Assembly: GCA_009928665.1 (NCBI GenBank)
Contig: SACF01000005.1
Coordinates: 1 to 64,000 of the forward strand
Origin: Alphaproteobacteria bacterium
GTDB lineage: Bacteria > Bacteroidota > Bacteroidia > Bacteroidales > FEN-979
Reading direction: 5' to 3'
Length of the DNA: 64,000 nt
Below the pieces are notes generated by a model. It worked only from the letters and a program-made list of their open reading frames with translations, was not told the DNA's origin and did not search any database. The position numbers and the translations under genes are program-made. Below are positions 1-9,180 of the stretch, piece by piece (the stretch's first letter is position 1; every line of letters begins with the position of its first letter).

Positions 1-2
1 TC

Positions 3-525
3 CTCGTACTGGGGGATATCGACCTCTCGGTTGGCTCCACGGTTGCGCTGAGCGCAACGCTGCTGGGCGTTTCGTATAACGCGGGACTGCCGATGGGAGC
101 CGCAATCGTGATTGCGCTGCTGTGCGGCACGCTCTGCGGACTCATCAACGGCATCATCCTCACGAAATTCACCGAGCTTGCTTCCATGATCGTTACCTTG
201 GGAACGATGACGCTCTATCGCGGCATCGCGGAGATGATATTGGGTTCCCAGAGCACAGGCGGGCTGCAAAACGTCACCTGGTTTTATAATCTGTATTATG
301 CAAGACTCGGCGCGGTTCCGTATATCTTCATCGTCTTTTGTGTGCTTGCGATTGCGTTTGGCTTCGTGCTGCATAAAACGACGTTTGGCCGCTATCTCTA
401 CGCAATCGGCAACAACCGCGTGGTTGCGCGCTATTCCGGCATCCCCGTGCAAACGATCCGCCTGATCTGCTTTACGCTCGTGGGCTTCGTCTGCGGCATC
501 TCCGCGATCTATTACGCCAACCGGC
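3..525 (+). CDS. Sugar-type ABC transporter permease, internal fragment
   Basis: This open frame enters from the left edge and reads as an integral-membrane permease of the RbsC/AraH/XylH family (BPD_transp_2). These permeases form the membrane channel of ABC importers for ribose, xylose, galactose and similar solutes. The family's GDIDLSVGS signature is at the very start, alternating hydrophobic helices follow, and the conserved GNN-x-x-x-ARYSGI segment lies near residues 137-150 of the fragment. Both ends are missing: the start lies outside the window and the family reading stops near base 520. After that the frame continues as nonsense (the antisense of the next gene) to a stop at 635. The GC-rich third positions and the absence of transporter partners differ from the rest of the window. 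Family assignment is secure. Membership of this genome is doubtful. Confidence 0.8.
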
Positions 526-530
526 TTCTT
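510..530. other. Chimeric junction between permease and glycosyltransferase
   Basis: Two unrelated coding sequences on opposite strands both stop making family sense here. The + strand permease reads sensibly up to about the YYANRL segment, and the - strand glycosyltransferase reads sensibly down to its KKPV segment. The bases accggctt fit both proteins, which is the kind of microhomology seen at assembly joins and at illegitimate recombination points. Confidence 0.65.
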
Positions 531-1118
531 CAGTTTCCCGACCACTTCAGCCACTTTCGAGGCAGGAAAAATCTTGGTAGAATGCTTTCCCCCGATCACC
601 ACGGCGAAAAATCCTTTTCTGAAATGCTCCGGTAGATCCCCCACAGTGAGCAGGTCGCTCCGGGGAATGACATAGTCGAGCCCGCTGCCGTCGTTGAAAA
701 TTCCCAATCCCGATACCGCCCTGAAATAGCGGTCGACAATGTGAAGATCGGGCATTAAATTGATCCCGAACCGGACCAGCAACCATTTTTGCAGATTGAG
801 TTTGGGGAAGGAGGCGCCACAAACGCCAAGATTCATCCGGATGTAAAAAGAACGCAGGTTTTTATGAAGATCGACAATGAAATCAAACCGTTCCCTCCGT
901 AGCAACGGCAGGAGATCCCCGAATCCGTTCTCATAGAACCAGAATTGGTCAATATATGGGTTTTCCGAAAGGACCGGCTGATATTGTTTTTTGGTCAGGT
1001 AGTGGATTTCGGCAGTATTAAGTTGTTGTTTAAGACACCTGATCACGGGGGTGGTCAGAACGATATCGCCGATCGAACTGAAACGGATGATCAATATTTT
1101 TTTCGGAACTGACTTCAT
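514..1118 (-). CDS. Glycosyltransferase family 9 (ADP-heptose:LPS heptosyltransferase-like), C-terminus missing
   Basis: Read from an ATG at 1116-1118, this frame gives a classic GT9 N-terminal domain. ILIIRFSSIGDIVLTTPVI starts the Rossmann fold, and a DFIVDLHKNLRS segment follows near residues 78-90. GT9 enzymes transfer heptose from ADP-heptose to the lipopolysaccharide inner core at the inner face of the inner membrane. About 198 residues are present against a usual 330-350. The reading ends at the junction near base 520, before the nucleotide-sugar-binding C-terminal half. The frame then stays open into the foreign permease sequence without a stop. It lies downstream of the metallo-hydrolase gene on the same strand, separated by a short tandem repeat. 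Family confidence is high. Confidence 0.82.
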
Positions 1119-1209
1119 TAAACACAAATTACCCCTGAATGCACTGGGTTTGGAAATGAACCGTAACGAAAAAAGGAAGAATGCCTGCAATATTCAATTT
1201 TCCATTTCT

Positions 1210-1268
1210 CTTTGTCCAACTCTTCGTCCAACTCTTCGTCCGCTCTTCGTCCAACTCTTCGTCCAACC
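1210..1268. repeat. 12-bp tandem repeat (cttcgtccaact), E-type block of the modular intergenic elements
   Basis: About five imperfect copies of a 12-base unit (cttcgtccaact, one copy 11 bases) start 2 bases after the stop codon of the metallo-hydrolase gene, read on its coding strand. The same unit recurs in the element at 20903-20936, and related ttgtccgctgg blocks lie at 9338-9348 and 15987-15997. This is a minimal member of the intergenic family described in the findings. Confidence 0.8.
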
Positions 1269-1270
1269 TG

Positions 1271-1909
1271 TTACCGTATAAACGGATTATGGGCCATCTC
1301 GTAACCAATGGTGGTTTCAGGACCATGCCCCGGGAAAACGACCGTATCGGGCGGAAGGGTGAACAGCCGGGTTTTTATGCTCTGCATCAGCAGGTCAAAG
1401 TTACCCGAAGGCAGGTCCGTTCTTCCGATGGTATCCTTAAACAAAACATCGCCTGTGATCACGAATTTTTCGACCTCGCTGTAAAAACACAAACTTCCCT
1501 CGGCATGACCGGGTGTGTACAATACTTTTAAAACCGACTGGTTCCAACGAACCTCCTCTCCATCTACCAAAAAATGACCGGCTTCCGGTATCCAGCCGAT
1601 TTTAAAACCAAACGATTCGCCAATTTCCCGGGCAGTAACAAAAAACGGAATCGATTTGATATGGTACTCGGGCAGAACCTTGTAGGTTGTAGCAAGGTAC
1701 TCATTTCCAAGTATATGGTCAATATGACAGTGTGTGTTGAGGTGCCGTTCGATTGTAAGGTTTTGATTTTCAATGAAACTTGAAAATTCCTGTTGCTCTT
1801 TCTGACTGTAACAAGCCGCGTCGACGACAACGGCCTTTCCGGTTTCATCCCAGAGGATATAGGTATTGACCATGAAATTGTTGAATGTAAATCGTTTGAT
1901 CTGAAGCAT
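1271..1909 (-). CDS. Metallo-beta-lactamase-fold hydrolase (glyoxalase II-like)
   Basis: The 212-residue product has the complete zinc-ligand set of the MBL fold: HCHIDH (His60, His62, Asp64, His65), PGHAEGS (His135), GDVLF (Asp154) and PGHGPET (His195). The length and the GRTDLPSG segment match small hydroxyacylglutathione hydrolase-like enzymes, cytosolic hydrolases of thioesters or related substrates. The true substrate cannot be told from sequence. The frame is open for 11 more codons upstream, but the ATG at 1907-1909 leaves a consensus -7 box 30 bases ahead of it and starts the protein directly at the first beta strand. It is transcribed divergently from the propeller/barrel gene. Confidence 0.88.
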   Translation of the reverse strand: MLQIKRFTFNNFMVNTYILWDETGKAVVVDAACYSQKEQQEFSSFIENQNLTIERHLNTHCHIDHILGNEYLATTYKVLPEYHIKSIPFFVTAREIGESFGFKIGWIPEAGHFLVDGEEVRWNQSVLKVLYTPGHAEGSLCFYSEVEKFVITGDVLFKDTIGRTDLPSGNFDLLMQSIKTRLFTLPPDTVVFPGHGPETTIGYEMAHNPFIR

Positions 1910-1939
1910 AAAGGATGACCGGTTTTGATTTAACGGCAG

Positions 1940-1947
1940 CAAAGGTA
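1940..1947 (-). promoter_or_regulatory. Bacteroidota -7 promoter box (TACCTTTG)
   Basis: The minus strand reads TACCTTTG, an exact TAnnTTTG match to the Bacteroidota sigma-A -7 element, 30 bases upstream of the chosen ATG of the metallo-hydrolase gene. Confidence 0.6.
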
Positions 1948-2049
1948 TAAAAATGAAACGGAAGCGTGCCGAATGATTTCAGTGATATGGGAACTCTAAA
2001 TTTCCGTATTTTTACCGAATCAAACCGAACTCCCATTCCTGTAAGCACA

Positions 2050-5000
2050 ATGGTACTTTTAAAACGGCGTTATATTGTTGAATATATTGTACTTACAGGG
2101 ATATTAATCCTGATTTTTTTCCCCCTTGGGATTAAGGCTCAGTTTTATAACGGATCACAACTCACGTTTGGAAAGAGCCGGGTTCAGTATAACAATTTTT
2201 TATGGCTCTATTTCCGTTTCGATAAATTTGACACCTATTATTATTTAAACGGGAAGGAGCTCGCCCTGTATACCGCCCGGTATGCCGATAAGCACATCGG
2301 CGAGATTGAGAAATCGCTTCAGTCAAACCTCGAGGAGAAGATCCAGTTCATCATCTTCAACAACTTGTCTGATCTGAAACAAAGCAACGTGGGGTTGTTT
2401 GGCGACTGGGACTATTACAACACCGGAGGTGTAACGCGGATCATCGGGGGAAGGGTGTTGTTGTTTTTTGATGGAAATTACGAGAATTTTGACCAGCAGA
2501 TCAGGGCCGGGATTGCCCAGGTGATCCTGAATAACATGATGTACGGAACGGGAATCGGCTCGCAGATCAAAAACAACACGCTCTTCACCGTACCCGAGTG
2601 GTACTCCAACGGACTCGTATCGTTCATTTCCCGTAAGTGGGATGCCGGGCTGGAAAATCAGATCCGGGATGCCATCGTGAACAAGTATTTCGATAAGTTC
2701 AACAACCTGACCGGGCTCGATGCCGCCCGGGCCGGACATTCCCTCTGGAAATACACCGAGATGACATACGGACCGTCGGCCATTCCCAACATTGTTTACA
2801 TGGCCAGGATCACCCGTAATGTTGAACGGGGATTTCAGTATGTTGTCGGAATTGGCTTCCAGGATTTGTTAAAAGCATGGCTGGCTTATAATAAGGAGCT
2901 GTATGCAGCTCAGGATGCCGCCGCGGAGGCATTGCCCGACAATCCGGTCAACAAGCGAAAAAGGCCCGACCGGGTCTATCAGTCATTAAAGATCAATCCT
3001 TCGTCGGGAACAGTTGCCTATTCCACCCACCACCTGGGAATCTATAAAATTTTTATCCAGGATCCCGAAACCGGGAAACGAAAACGTGTTTACCGGGCCG
3101 GGTACCGGCTTGCCGAACGGCCTGATTATTCTTATCCGTTGATTGCCTGGCATCCCAGCGGAAGGGTACTTGCTTACCTGGTCGAACGAAAAGGAGGCAT
3201 CTGGCTCTATTTTTACAATCTTGATGATAAAAGCAGGCAGCATCAGATCCTGGTGAATTTCCAGAAGGTACTCGACATGAGCTATTCGGATGACGGTACC
3301 CGGCTGGTTATGTCGGCCGTTCAAAAGGGACAGTCGGATATATTTGTATATAACATTGCTTCCGGATCGCATGAACAGATCACCTGCGATTTATACAACG
3401 ATCTGAATCCCAGGTTTTTCAATTATTCCAACGACATTATCTTCTCCTCCAACCGGATCGGCGACACCATCCGGTTCAATGAAGCGGTGAAGCCCGATTC
3501 ACTGGGATACTTCAACGATCTCTTTATTTATCATTATTCTTCAGGGCGTAAGATTTTACAGCGCCTTACCCATACCGCGACAGACCACGAATTCCAGCCC
3601 ATGTCGTACGGAGAGAACTATTTTTCATACCTGTGTGACCACGATGGCACCGTGAACCGTTATCTGGCGCGTTACGACAGTGCCATCTCCTTTATCGACA
3701 CCACGACCCATTACCGTTATTTTACCACTACTTTTCCGGTCACCAACTACAGCCGTAACATCCTTGAACAGGACATCGTTCCCAAAGCAGGTAAGCTTGC
3801 CCAGGTGATCTTTCAGGACCGGAATTATAAAATGTATGTTTCCGACCTTATCAGGCCGAAATATCTGAAACGTGCCGCTACTTACCCACGATCGCTTCCC
3901 GAAAAATCCCCCAAAGGGATTGCAGAACCGGAACGGGTGAATCGGACCGACACCCTTCGTACCGACCGACCTTTCAAAACCGATGGTAAGAAGCACTTTT
4001 CGGTAGTGATGCAACACGAAGTGATTGAGCAGATCCTTTCAAAGCTTGATACCAACCGGATAAAAACAGGAGCGCTGCAGGATGGTGGCAGCTGGTCGGG
4101 CGATTCGCTGGTTTCCGGATTGCTTTCGCAATATCAATCGTTTTTCCTTCCGGGTCGTAAAGGGGGTGAAACGGAACGGGATACAATAGATAAGTATCAA
4201 AAAGCCAAACAATTAAACTATAATGTTGAATACTATATCGATCAGATGGTCACCCAGATCGATTTCACCTACCTGAATTATGCTTATCAGCCGTTTACCG
4301 GCAGCGGCGCCCCCGACTTTGTCAATCCCGGCCTGAACGCACTGTTCATGGTCGGGGTGACTGACCTGATGGAGGATTACCGGATAAGCGGAGGAGTGAG
4401 GCTGAATGTCAACCTGATCAACAATGAGTATCTGTTCAGTTATGGAAATTACAAGCGCCGGCTGGATCATCAGATCGTGTTTCACCGGAAGGCCGTCGAG
4501 GAATCGGGGTATTATTCGCTGGTTCGGCACAAGATCCATGAGCTTTATTATGTAGCGACCTGGCCTTTCAACCCGGTACTGAACATCAAAGGGACCGCCT
4601 CCCTGCGGTATGACCGGGCGGTTTACCTTTCAACCGATCTGTTTAACCTGAATGAACCCGACATTCACACCCTGTGGGGCAGCATCAAGGGAGAGCTGAC
4701 TTATGACAACACGCGGAGCCTGGGTGTGAACCTATACCAGGGCACCCGCTACAAATTGTTCGGCGAGTATTATCAGATGGTTAATGCCTCAGGCAGGAAT
4801 GTTTTCGTAGTGGGGATTGATTTCAGGAATTACCAGCGGCTGCACCGGATGCTGATATGGGCCAACCGTATTGCAGCAAGCACATCCTGGGGCAGCAACA
4901 AATTACTTTACTACATGGGAGGGGTGGATAACTGGCTCTTCCCGAAATTTGACACAGAGGCACAGGTGGCCTATGATCAGAATTATGCATTCCAGACCCT

Positions 5001-5403
5001 GGCCACCAACATGAGGGGATTCAATCAAAATATACGGAACGGCAACAGTTTCGTGGTGATCAACAGTGAGATCCGGTGGCCCTTGTTCCGGTATCTGTTC
5101 AACCGGCCGATCCGGTCGGACTTTATCAACAATTTTCAATTGGTGGCATTTGGCGACATCGGAACAGCCTGGACCGGGCTGTCGCCCTGGTCGGAGGACA
5201 ACCAGCTTTTCACCCGCTACATATACCGGAACCCCTTGTTTATCAAGGTAGAGATGCAGAAGGACCCGGTAGTTGAGGGATTTGGATTCGGCGCCAGGAC
5301 CCGGCTGTTCGGCTATTTCCTGAGGGGTGATCTGGCCTGGGGGGTTGAAGACGGCCGGATCAAAAAACCTGTTTTCTATTTCTCACTAAGCCTCGATTTT
5401 TAA
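2050..5403 (+). CDS. Envelope protein: degenerate peptidase-MA domain, TolB-like beta-propeller, Omp85-like C-terminal barrel
   Basis: The product is about 1117 residues with an N-terminal signal anchor or peptide (VEYIVLTGILILIFFPLGIKAQ). Residues ~25-300 resemble the MA family of gluzincin peptidases, including a VPEWYSNGLVSFIS segment equivalent to the usual WxxEGxA region. However, the expected HExxH reads IAQVI and the catalytic Glu is replaced, so it should be inactive. Residues ~310-620 carry PD40/TolB-like propeller repeats (YSDDGTRLVMSA, IIFSSNRIGDT). The last ~350 residues look like an outer-membrane barrel: MRGFNQN resembles the Omp85 RGF motif, followed by NSEIRWPLF, and the chain ends in FSLSLDF. 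I chose the ATG at 2050; 28 in-frame codons precede it. Its stop overlaps the next start by one base (TAATG), so the two are co-translated. The function is unknown; a periplasm-facing sensor or scaffold on a barrel is an inference. Confidence 0.7.
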   Translation: MVLLKRRYIVEYIVLTGILILIFFPLGIKAQFYNGSQLTFGKSRVQYNNFLWLYFRFDKFDTYYYLNGKELALYTARYADKHIGEIEKSLQSNLEEKIQFIIFNNLSDLKQSNVGLFGDWDYYNTGGVTRIIGGRVLLFFDGNYENFDQQIRAGIAQVILNNMMYGTGIGSQIKNNTLFTVPEWYSNGLVSFISRKWDAGLENQIRDAIVNKYFDKFNNLTGLDAARAGHSLWKYTEMTYGPSAIPNIVYMARITRNVERGFQYVVGIGFQDLLKAWLAYNKELYAAQDAAAEALPDNPVNKRKRPDRVYQSLKINPSSGTVAYSTHHLGIYKIFIQDPETGKRKRVYRAGYRLAERPDYSYPLIAWHPSGRVLAYLVERKGGIWLYFYNLDDKSRQHQILVNFQKVLDMSYSDDGTRLVMSAVQKGQSDIFVYNIASGSHEQITCDLYNDLNPRFFNYSNDIIFSSNRIGDTIRFNEAVKPDSLGYFNDLFIYHYSSGRKILQRLTHTATDHEFQPMSYGENYFSYLCDHDGTVNRYLARYDSAISFIDTTTHYRYFTTTFPVTNYSRNILEQDIVPKAGKLAQVIFQDRNYKMYVSDLIRPKYLKRAATYPRSLPEKSPKGIAEPERVNRTDTLRTDRPFKTDGKKHFSVVMQHEVIEQILSKLDTNRIKTGALQDGGSWSGDSLVSGLLSQYQSFFLPGRKGGETERDTIDKYQKAKQLNYNVEYYIDQMVTQIDFTYLNYAYQPFTGSGAPDFVNPGLNALFMVGVTDLMEDYRISGGVRLNVNLINNEYLFSYGNYKRRLDHQIVFHRKAVEESGYYSLVRHKIHELYYVATWPFNPVLNIKGTASLRYDRAVYLSTDLFNLNEPDIHTLWGSIKGELTYDNTRSLGVNLYQGTRYKLFGEYYQMVNASGRNVFVVGIDFRNYQRLHRMLIWANRIAASTSWGSNKLLYYMGGVDNWLFPKFDTEAQVAYDQNYAFQTLATNMRGFNQNIRNGNSFVVINSEIRWPLFRYLFNRPIRSDFINNFQLVAFGDIGTAWTGLSPWSEDNQLFTRYIYRNPLFIKVEMQKDPVVEGFGFGARTRLFGYFLRGDLAWGVEDGRIKKPVFYFSLSLDF

Positions 5404-5852
5404 TGAATCTTCCCGAAAATCGTATTACCGGGTTCATTGGTGAACATCATATCATGAATATCGCCATAACCCGCGACAACATCCCCTGGTGTGCCACCTG
5501 TTTCTACGTCTATCTTCCCGGTGAAAACCGGTTCGTCTACACCTCCAATCCCGACACCCGTCATGTAAGGGATGTGGTTGAAGGAGGCAGTTACCGGGTT
5601 GCGGGAACCATTGCACTCGAGACCAGGATTGTCGGAAAGATCCGCGGAATCCAGTTTACCGGTTTTGTTTCATCCTTGGCTGACCCCGGTGATAAACCAT
5701 ACAAATCCGCGTACCTGAAGCGTTTCCCGATTGCACGGCTCGCTCCGGCGCTTCATCTGTGGCTTCTCGAACCTGATTATATCAAGATGACCGATAACCG
5801 CCTAGGATTCGGGAAAAAACTCATCTGGCAGGGAGCTGATCTCACCAAATAA
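5403..5852 (+). CDS. yhbP: YhbP-like (UPF0306) FMN-binding split-barrel protein
   Basis: The 149-residue protein follows E. coli YhbP along its length. It shares a PWCATCFYVY-type strand, the NPDTRH segment, the VAGTI strand, the IRGIQFTG strand, an AYLKRFPIA helix and a C-terminal MTDNRLGFGKKLIW block. This is the pyridoxamine-phosphate-oxidase-like split barrel, expected to bind flavin as a dimer in the cytosol. No substrate is established for the family. The start codon shares one base with the stop of the upstream barrel gene, which indicates translational coupling. Why a cytosolic flavoprotein is coupled to an envelope protein is not clear. Confidence 0.8.
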   Translation: MNLPENRITGFIGEHHIMNIAITRDNIPWCATCFYVYLPGENRFVYTSNPDTRHVRDVVEGGSYRVAGTIALETRIVGKIRGIQFTGFVSSLADPGDKPYKSAYLKRFPIARLAPALHLWLLEPDYIKMTDNRLGFGKKLIWQGADLTK

Positions 5853-6069
5853 AGGACTGTCGCCGGTATCGGGAATTATCAAAGTATATGTTTTTTTAAG
5901 TCAGCCGATTACCCTTAAATATTAAAATTGTGTTAATAACTAAATTGAGGTAAACCCATTCTTCGTTGTAAATTGCTCCTTCAAAAATATTCCAGAAAAC
6001 TTTCTGAAAAATATTGATCATCAATCAGTTAGGAAAAGTTACAATCATAACCGATAACCTTGTTCATGC

Positions 6070-8742
6070 ATGGAAAATAACCCGGTGGTAAACTCAGAAG
6101 TGGATCGGAAAGCTGACTATTACAAAGAAGTTCTGGCGAAAAGAATCCGTCCGAAAGTTTCGATTGAAGAGTACGAGATGAAAGAGAAAAAAACAGAACA
6201 TGACCGACCCACCTATTCGTTTGCCGAGGTAATTGATAAGTCAACCGTTTATTTTAATGGTGACAGCCTTGCAGCCAATGTCTGGGCCAATAAATATGCC
6301 TTAAAAAATTCAGAGGGTCAACTTTTTGAACTGACGCCCGATGACATGCACCGGCGGATTGCCCGGGAGATTGCGCGAATCGAGAAGAAGTATCCAAATC
6401 CCATGAGTGAGGACGAGTTGTTTGAACTCATGCGTAATTTCAGGTATATCATACCCCAGGGTAGTCCGATGGCCGGAATCGGAAACGATTTTCAGATCGG
6501 GTCGCTCTCCAATTGTTTTGTCATCGGTAACGAGGGCGCTTCCGACTCTTACGGCGCCATCATGAAGACCGACGAAGAGCAGGTTCAGCTTATGAAGCGC
6601 AGGGGAGGGGTGGGGCATGACCTGTCGCACATCAGGCCCAAAAACAGCGTCGTGAAGAATTCGGCGTTGACATCTACCGGCATTGTGCCTTTCATGGAGC
6701 GCTATTCCAATTCGACCCGGGAAGTTGCCCAGGAAGGTCGTCGCGGAGCGTTGATGCTCAGCATTTCGGTGGTTCATCCCGATGCGGAACATTTTATCGA
6801 TGCCAAACTCGAGGCCGGAAAGGTTACCGGCGCCAACATTTCGGTAAAAATTACCGATGACTTCATGCGCGCGGTCGTGGAGGATGGCGAATTCGTTCAA
6901 CATTTTCCGGTCGGTTCCGATCAACCTGCCGTAACCAGACCCATTCAGGCACGCAAACTTTGGAGCAAGATCGTTCACAATGCCTGGAAATCAGCCGAAC
7001 CGGGAATTCTTTTTTGGGATACCATCCTCCGGGAATCGATCCCCGATTGTTATGCCGATTTGGGTTTCCGCACGGTATCGACCAATCCCTGCGGTGAAAT
7101 TCCCCTTTGCACTTACGACAGTTGCCGCCTTCTGGCCATCAACCTCTATAATTACGTTGACAAACCCTTTACCGCAGAGGCAAGTTTCGATTCCGGGCTC
7201 TTCATCTCCCATGTTCATAAAGCGCAGCGGATCATGGATGATATCATCGATCTGGAACTGGAAAAAATTGACCGGATCCTGGCCAAAATTGATTCCGATC
7301 CCGAAAATGATGATATTAAATCCCGCGAACGGAACATGTGGCTGAACATCAAGAAAAAAGCCATTCAGGGGCGCCGGACGGGATTTGGCATCACGGCTGA
7401 AGGCGATATGCTGGCTGCGCTGGGAACCCGTTACGGTTCAGACGAAGCAACCGATTTCTCGGTTGAGGTGCATAAAATTCTTGCCATCGAAGCCTACCGT
7501 TCATCGGTAACCATTGCACGCGAACGGGGTCCTTTCCCTCTGTACAGTGCCGAACGGGAAAAGAATAATCCGTTCATTCAGCGGATCCGCGAATCAGCCC
7601 CCGATGTATACGAGGATATGCAGAAATACGGACGGCGGAATGTCGCCATGCTGACCATCGCCCCAACCGGATCGGTGAGCATTCTGACACAGACCACTTC
7701 GGGACTTGAGCCTGTTTTTGCCGTATCTTACAAGCGTCGCAGAAAAGTCAATCCCAACGATAAAAATGTCAAGATCACCTTTAAGGATGAGGTAGGCGAC
7801 ACTTGGGAGGAGTATAATGTGTTTCATCATAATTTCGTTACCTGGCTGATTGCCAACAGCTACAACGTGGATGAGATCTCCCGGATGGACGACAAGGATT
7901 TAAAAGAGATCATCAAGAAATCGCCATTTTATAAAGCAACTGCCAACGATGTCGACTGGGTGGCCAAGGTCAAGATGCAGGGAGCGGTTCAGAAATGGGT
8001 TGATCATTCCATCAGTGTCACCGTCAATGTACCCAACGAAACCAAGGAGGAACTGATCGGGACGATTTACGAAACTGCCTGGAAGGTGGGATGCAAAGGG
8101 ATGACGGTATACCGCGACGGATCCAGGGCGGGAGTGCTGGTCAACAACGAAACCAAGGAGAAGAAGAAAAAAGAAGATCCCGACGAATTCAGGGAGACCC
8201 GGGCCCCGCATCGCCCCGACCGGCTCATCGCCGATATCGTCCGTTTTCAGAATGATCATGAAAAATGGGTTGCTGTCGTGGGTAGCCTGAATGGACGCCC
8301 GTACGAGATCTTTACCGGTGTCGCGGAGGATTTCTGGATCCCAACCTGGGTTCAGAAAGGGTGGATCGTGAAAACCCGTCCCGACGGTGTTTCCTCACGG
8401 TACGATTTCCAGTTCGAGGACCGGCAGGGTTACAAGATCACCATCGAAGGACTGTCACGTTCCTTCAACAAGGAGTACTGGAATTATGCCAAGCTGATCT
8501 CGGGGATCCTGCGTCATGGTATGCCGCTGCCCTTCGTGGTCAACATTATCTCCAAACTTCACTTCGAAGTCGATTCCATCAACACTTGGAAAAACGGTGT
8601 CGAACGGGCCCTGAAAAAATTCATTCCCGATGGCACCAAAGCTGCCGAACACGCATGCCCGAAATGCAACGACCAAAACGGACTGGTTTACCAGGAGGGT
8701 TGCCTGGTATGCAAGAGCTGTGGCTACTCGAAGTGCGGATGA
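6070..8742 (+). CDS. nrdJ: Adenosylcobalamin-dependent (class II) ribonucleoside-diphosphate reductase
   Basis: This 890-residue enzyme reduces ribonucleotides to deoxyribonucleotides with an adenosylcobalamin-derived radical and works without oxygen. Visible family features are SLSNCFVIG with the N-terminal redox Cys149, the NPCGEI active-site loop with Cys341 and Glu343, the APTGSVS phosphate-binding loop, and the MTVYRDGSR segment. A C-terminal insert follows, then a four-plus-cysteine tail (Cys863, Cys866, Cys878, Cys881, Cys884, Cys889), the expected zinc/redox-relay end. The length is normal for bacterial NrdJ. The 217-base leader shows no convincing cobalamin-riboswitch core. It is the only ribonucleotide reductase in the window and stands as a single-gene unit. 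Confidence 0.95.
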   Translation: MENNPVVNSEVDRKADYYKEVLAKRIRPKVSIEEYEMKEKKTEHDRPTYSFAEVIDKSTVYFNGDSLAANVWANKYALKNSEGQLFELTPDDMHRRIAREIARIEKKYPNPMSEDELFELMRNFRYIIPQGSPMAGIGNDFQIGSLSNCFVIGNEGASDSYGAIMKTDEEQVQLMKRRGGVGHDLSHIRPKNSVVKNSALTSTGIVPFMERYSNSTREVAQEGRRGALMLSISVVHPDAEHFIDAKLEAGKVTGANISVKITDDFMRAVVEDGEFVQHFPVGSDQPAVTRPIQARKLWSKIVHNAWKSAEPGILFWDTILRESIPDCYADLGFRTVSTNPCGEIPLCTYDSCRLLAINLYNYVDKPFTAEASFDSGLFISHVHKAQRIMDDIIDLELEKIDRILAKIDSDPENDDIKSRERNMWLNIKKKAIQGRRTGFGITAEGDMLAALGTRYGSDEATDFSVEVHKILAIEAYRSSVTIARERGPFPLYSAEREKNNPFIQRIRESAPDVYEDMQKYGRRNVAMLTIAPTGSVSILTQTTSGLEPVFAVSYKRRRKVNPNDKNVKITFKDEVGDTWEEYNVFHHNFVTWLIANSYNVDEISRMDDKDLKEIIKKSPFYKATANDVDWVAKVKMQGAVQKWVDHSISVTVNVPNETKEELIGTIYETAWKVGCKGMTVYRDGSRAGVLVNNETKEKKKKEDPDEFRETRAPHRPDRLIADIVRFQNDHEKWVAVVGSLNGRPYEIFTGVAEDFWIPTWVQKGWIVKTRPDGVSSRYDFQFEDRQGYKITIEGLSRSFNKEYWNYAKLISGILRHGMPLPFVVNIISKLHFEVDSINTWKNGVERALKKFIPDGTKAAEHACPKCNDQNGLVYQEGCLVCKSCGYSKCG

Positions 8743-8754
8743 TCCGGGAATTTC

Positions 8755-9159
8755 CTAGAAGTGTTTTTTGTGGTAGTCAAACGTGGTATTGTCACGCAAA
8801 TCCTTAATGCGTTTGGCAATGACTACAAAGGGCTCCATTTTATTTTCGAACAGCCAGCGAAGGGCGGCAGGGTTCCCTCTGCAGGCATCCGCGAAAACGA
8901 TCAGAAAGGGGTGGTGGTTCCTGTTTAGCCATTCATAAGCAGCCGGGTTCTCATCAATGGCTGCATCGAGCGCGGCAAGGTGATAGAACTTATTGCTAAA
9001 AAGCCACGCGGTGGCCTCCTCACTCCCCCGGATGGCGTGCGCCAACGCAGCTACTTCAGGAAATCCGTTGTTGAGAAGCCAGTTAACGATTTCGGTGTTC
9101 CCGTTGACAGCCTCCCCGAAAGCAAGCCAGATCTTCGCCGGAAAATAGAGACCTTCCAT
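8755..9159 (-). CDS. Small all-helical protein of four exact 25-residue repeats
   Basis: I do not recognise a named family. The 134-residue protein is nearly all repeat: residues 17-41, 42-66, 67-91 and 92-116 align without a gap as four 25-residue units. Every unit begins A-[VIC], has Trp-Leu at positions 11-12 and Asn at position 15 (NN, SN, RN, EN at 14-15), and keeps Ala at position 24 or 23. A unit should form a helix pair, as in ankyrin- or HEAT-like solenoids, but 25 residues is shorter than ankyrin (33). A short cap precedes and a charged tail follows. No signal peptide or membrane segment is seen, so it is probably a cytosolic binding protein. It converges with nrdJ, 12 bases from that gene's stop. 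Confidence 0.75.
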   Translation of the reverse strand: MEGLYFPAKIWLAFGEAVNGNTEIVNWLLNNGFPEVAALAHAIRGSEEATAWLFSNKFYHLAALDAAIDENPAAYEWLNRNHHPFLIVFADACRGNPAALRWLFENKMEPFVVIAKRIKDLRDNTTFDYHKKHF

Positions 9160-9180
9160 TTAGTTCAAAATCAAATCAGG

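Noticed and set aside
547..822. 91-residue minus-strand open frame
   Set aside because: It is a shadow of the truncated heptosyltransferase, which reads in another minus-strand frame with clear GT9 motifs.
5853..6069. Possible cobalamin riboswitch before nrdJ
   Set aside because: I looked for the conserved B12-box and core words (GCCACTG type) and found none; the leader is short and AT-rich.
6310..6978. 222-residue minus-strand frame within nrdJ
   Set aside because: It is antisense to conserved NrdJ motifs; no independent evidence for translation.
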